NCBI RefSeq assembly: GCF_003336675.1
Contig: NZ_QPII01000011.1
Location: forward strand, 62,001-126,000
Reading direction: 5' to 3'
DNA: 64,000 nt
Origin: Billgrantia montanilacus
Lineage (GTDB): Bacteria > Pseudomonadota > Gammaproteobacteria > Pseudomonadales > Halomonadaceae
Shown here in pieces: positions 62,979 to 64,000 of the stretch (within the stretch, counting starts at the first letter, position 1; each line of letters begins with the position of its first letter). The position numbers were made by a program, and so were the translations under genes. Under the pieces are notes generated by a model. The model made no database searches, had not been told where the DNA came from, and was given only the letters and a program-made list of their open reading frames with translations.

Positions 62979-64000
<1,022 letters not shown>

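Overview
The window looks like a chromosomal segment of a halophilic, high-GC gammaproteobacterium, most likely Halomonas or a close relative. This is inferred from the strong GC bias at third codon positions, the acidic secreted proteins, and the housekeeping block nadE, bamD, rluD, pgeF, clpB at the right end, an order familiar from Halomonas and Pseudomonas. No rRNA, tRNA, CRISPR array, prophage or intact insertion sequence was seen.

Bases 1 to about 28,000 form a catabolic and uptake island. It opens with the 3' end of a probable feruloyl-CoA synthase gene and a frameshifted cupin gene. A TRAP transporter (dctPQM), a CoA-transferase, an atypical thiolase and a DcaP-like porin follow. On the opposite strand lie an acyl-CoA dehydrogenase, a short-chain dehydrogenase and an enoyl-CoA hydratase, separated by two copies of a 145-bp fold-back repeat. 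Next come vanA-vanB with an orphan TRAP binding protein as third gene, divergent vanR with VanR-type operators, a second full TRAP transporter, an AraC regulator and divergent pobA. A TctCBA-type transporter, a family III CoA-transferase, a truncated dehydrogenase and a BKACE-family enzyme close the island. Read together, the genes suggest activation and side-chain shortening of phenylpropanoid acids, then conversion of vanillate and 4-hydroxybenzoate to protocatechuate. The ring-cleavage genes are not in this window.

Bases 28,000 to 46,500 carry general functions: an NhaP2-type antiporter, small membrane proteins, an AzlCD exporter with a flavin monooxygenase, an extensin-like protein, an XpaC-like/TelA pair, a coiled-coil stress protein, a duplicated periplasmic binding protein translationally coupled to a diguanylate cyclase, an MFS and a TauE transporter, a secreted MetX-like hydrolase, an aspartic protease, a YihY protein and a nitronate monooxygenase-like enzyme.

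Bases 46,500 to 64,000 hold an amino-acid-type ABC transporter, a FAN1-like nuclease coupled to a nuclease-helicase fusion, a KefC-type antiporter, a secreted protein of unknown function, a FimT-like pseudopilin and the housekeeping block. The block ends in a clpB gene that runs off the window and is preceded by a good match to a heat-shock sigma-32 promoter.

The most interesting candidates are the duplicated sensor plus cyclase module, the fold-back repeats placed exactly at gene ends, the VanR operator copy inside vanR built from unusual codons, and the orphan binding protein in the vanAB operon.
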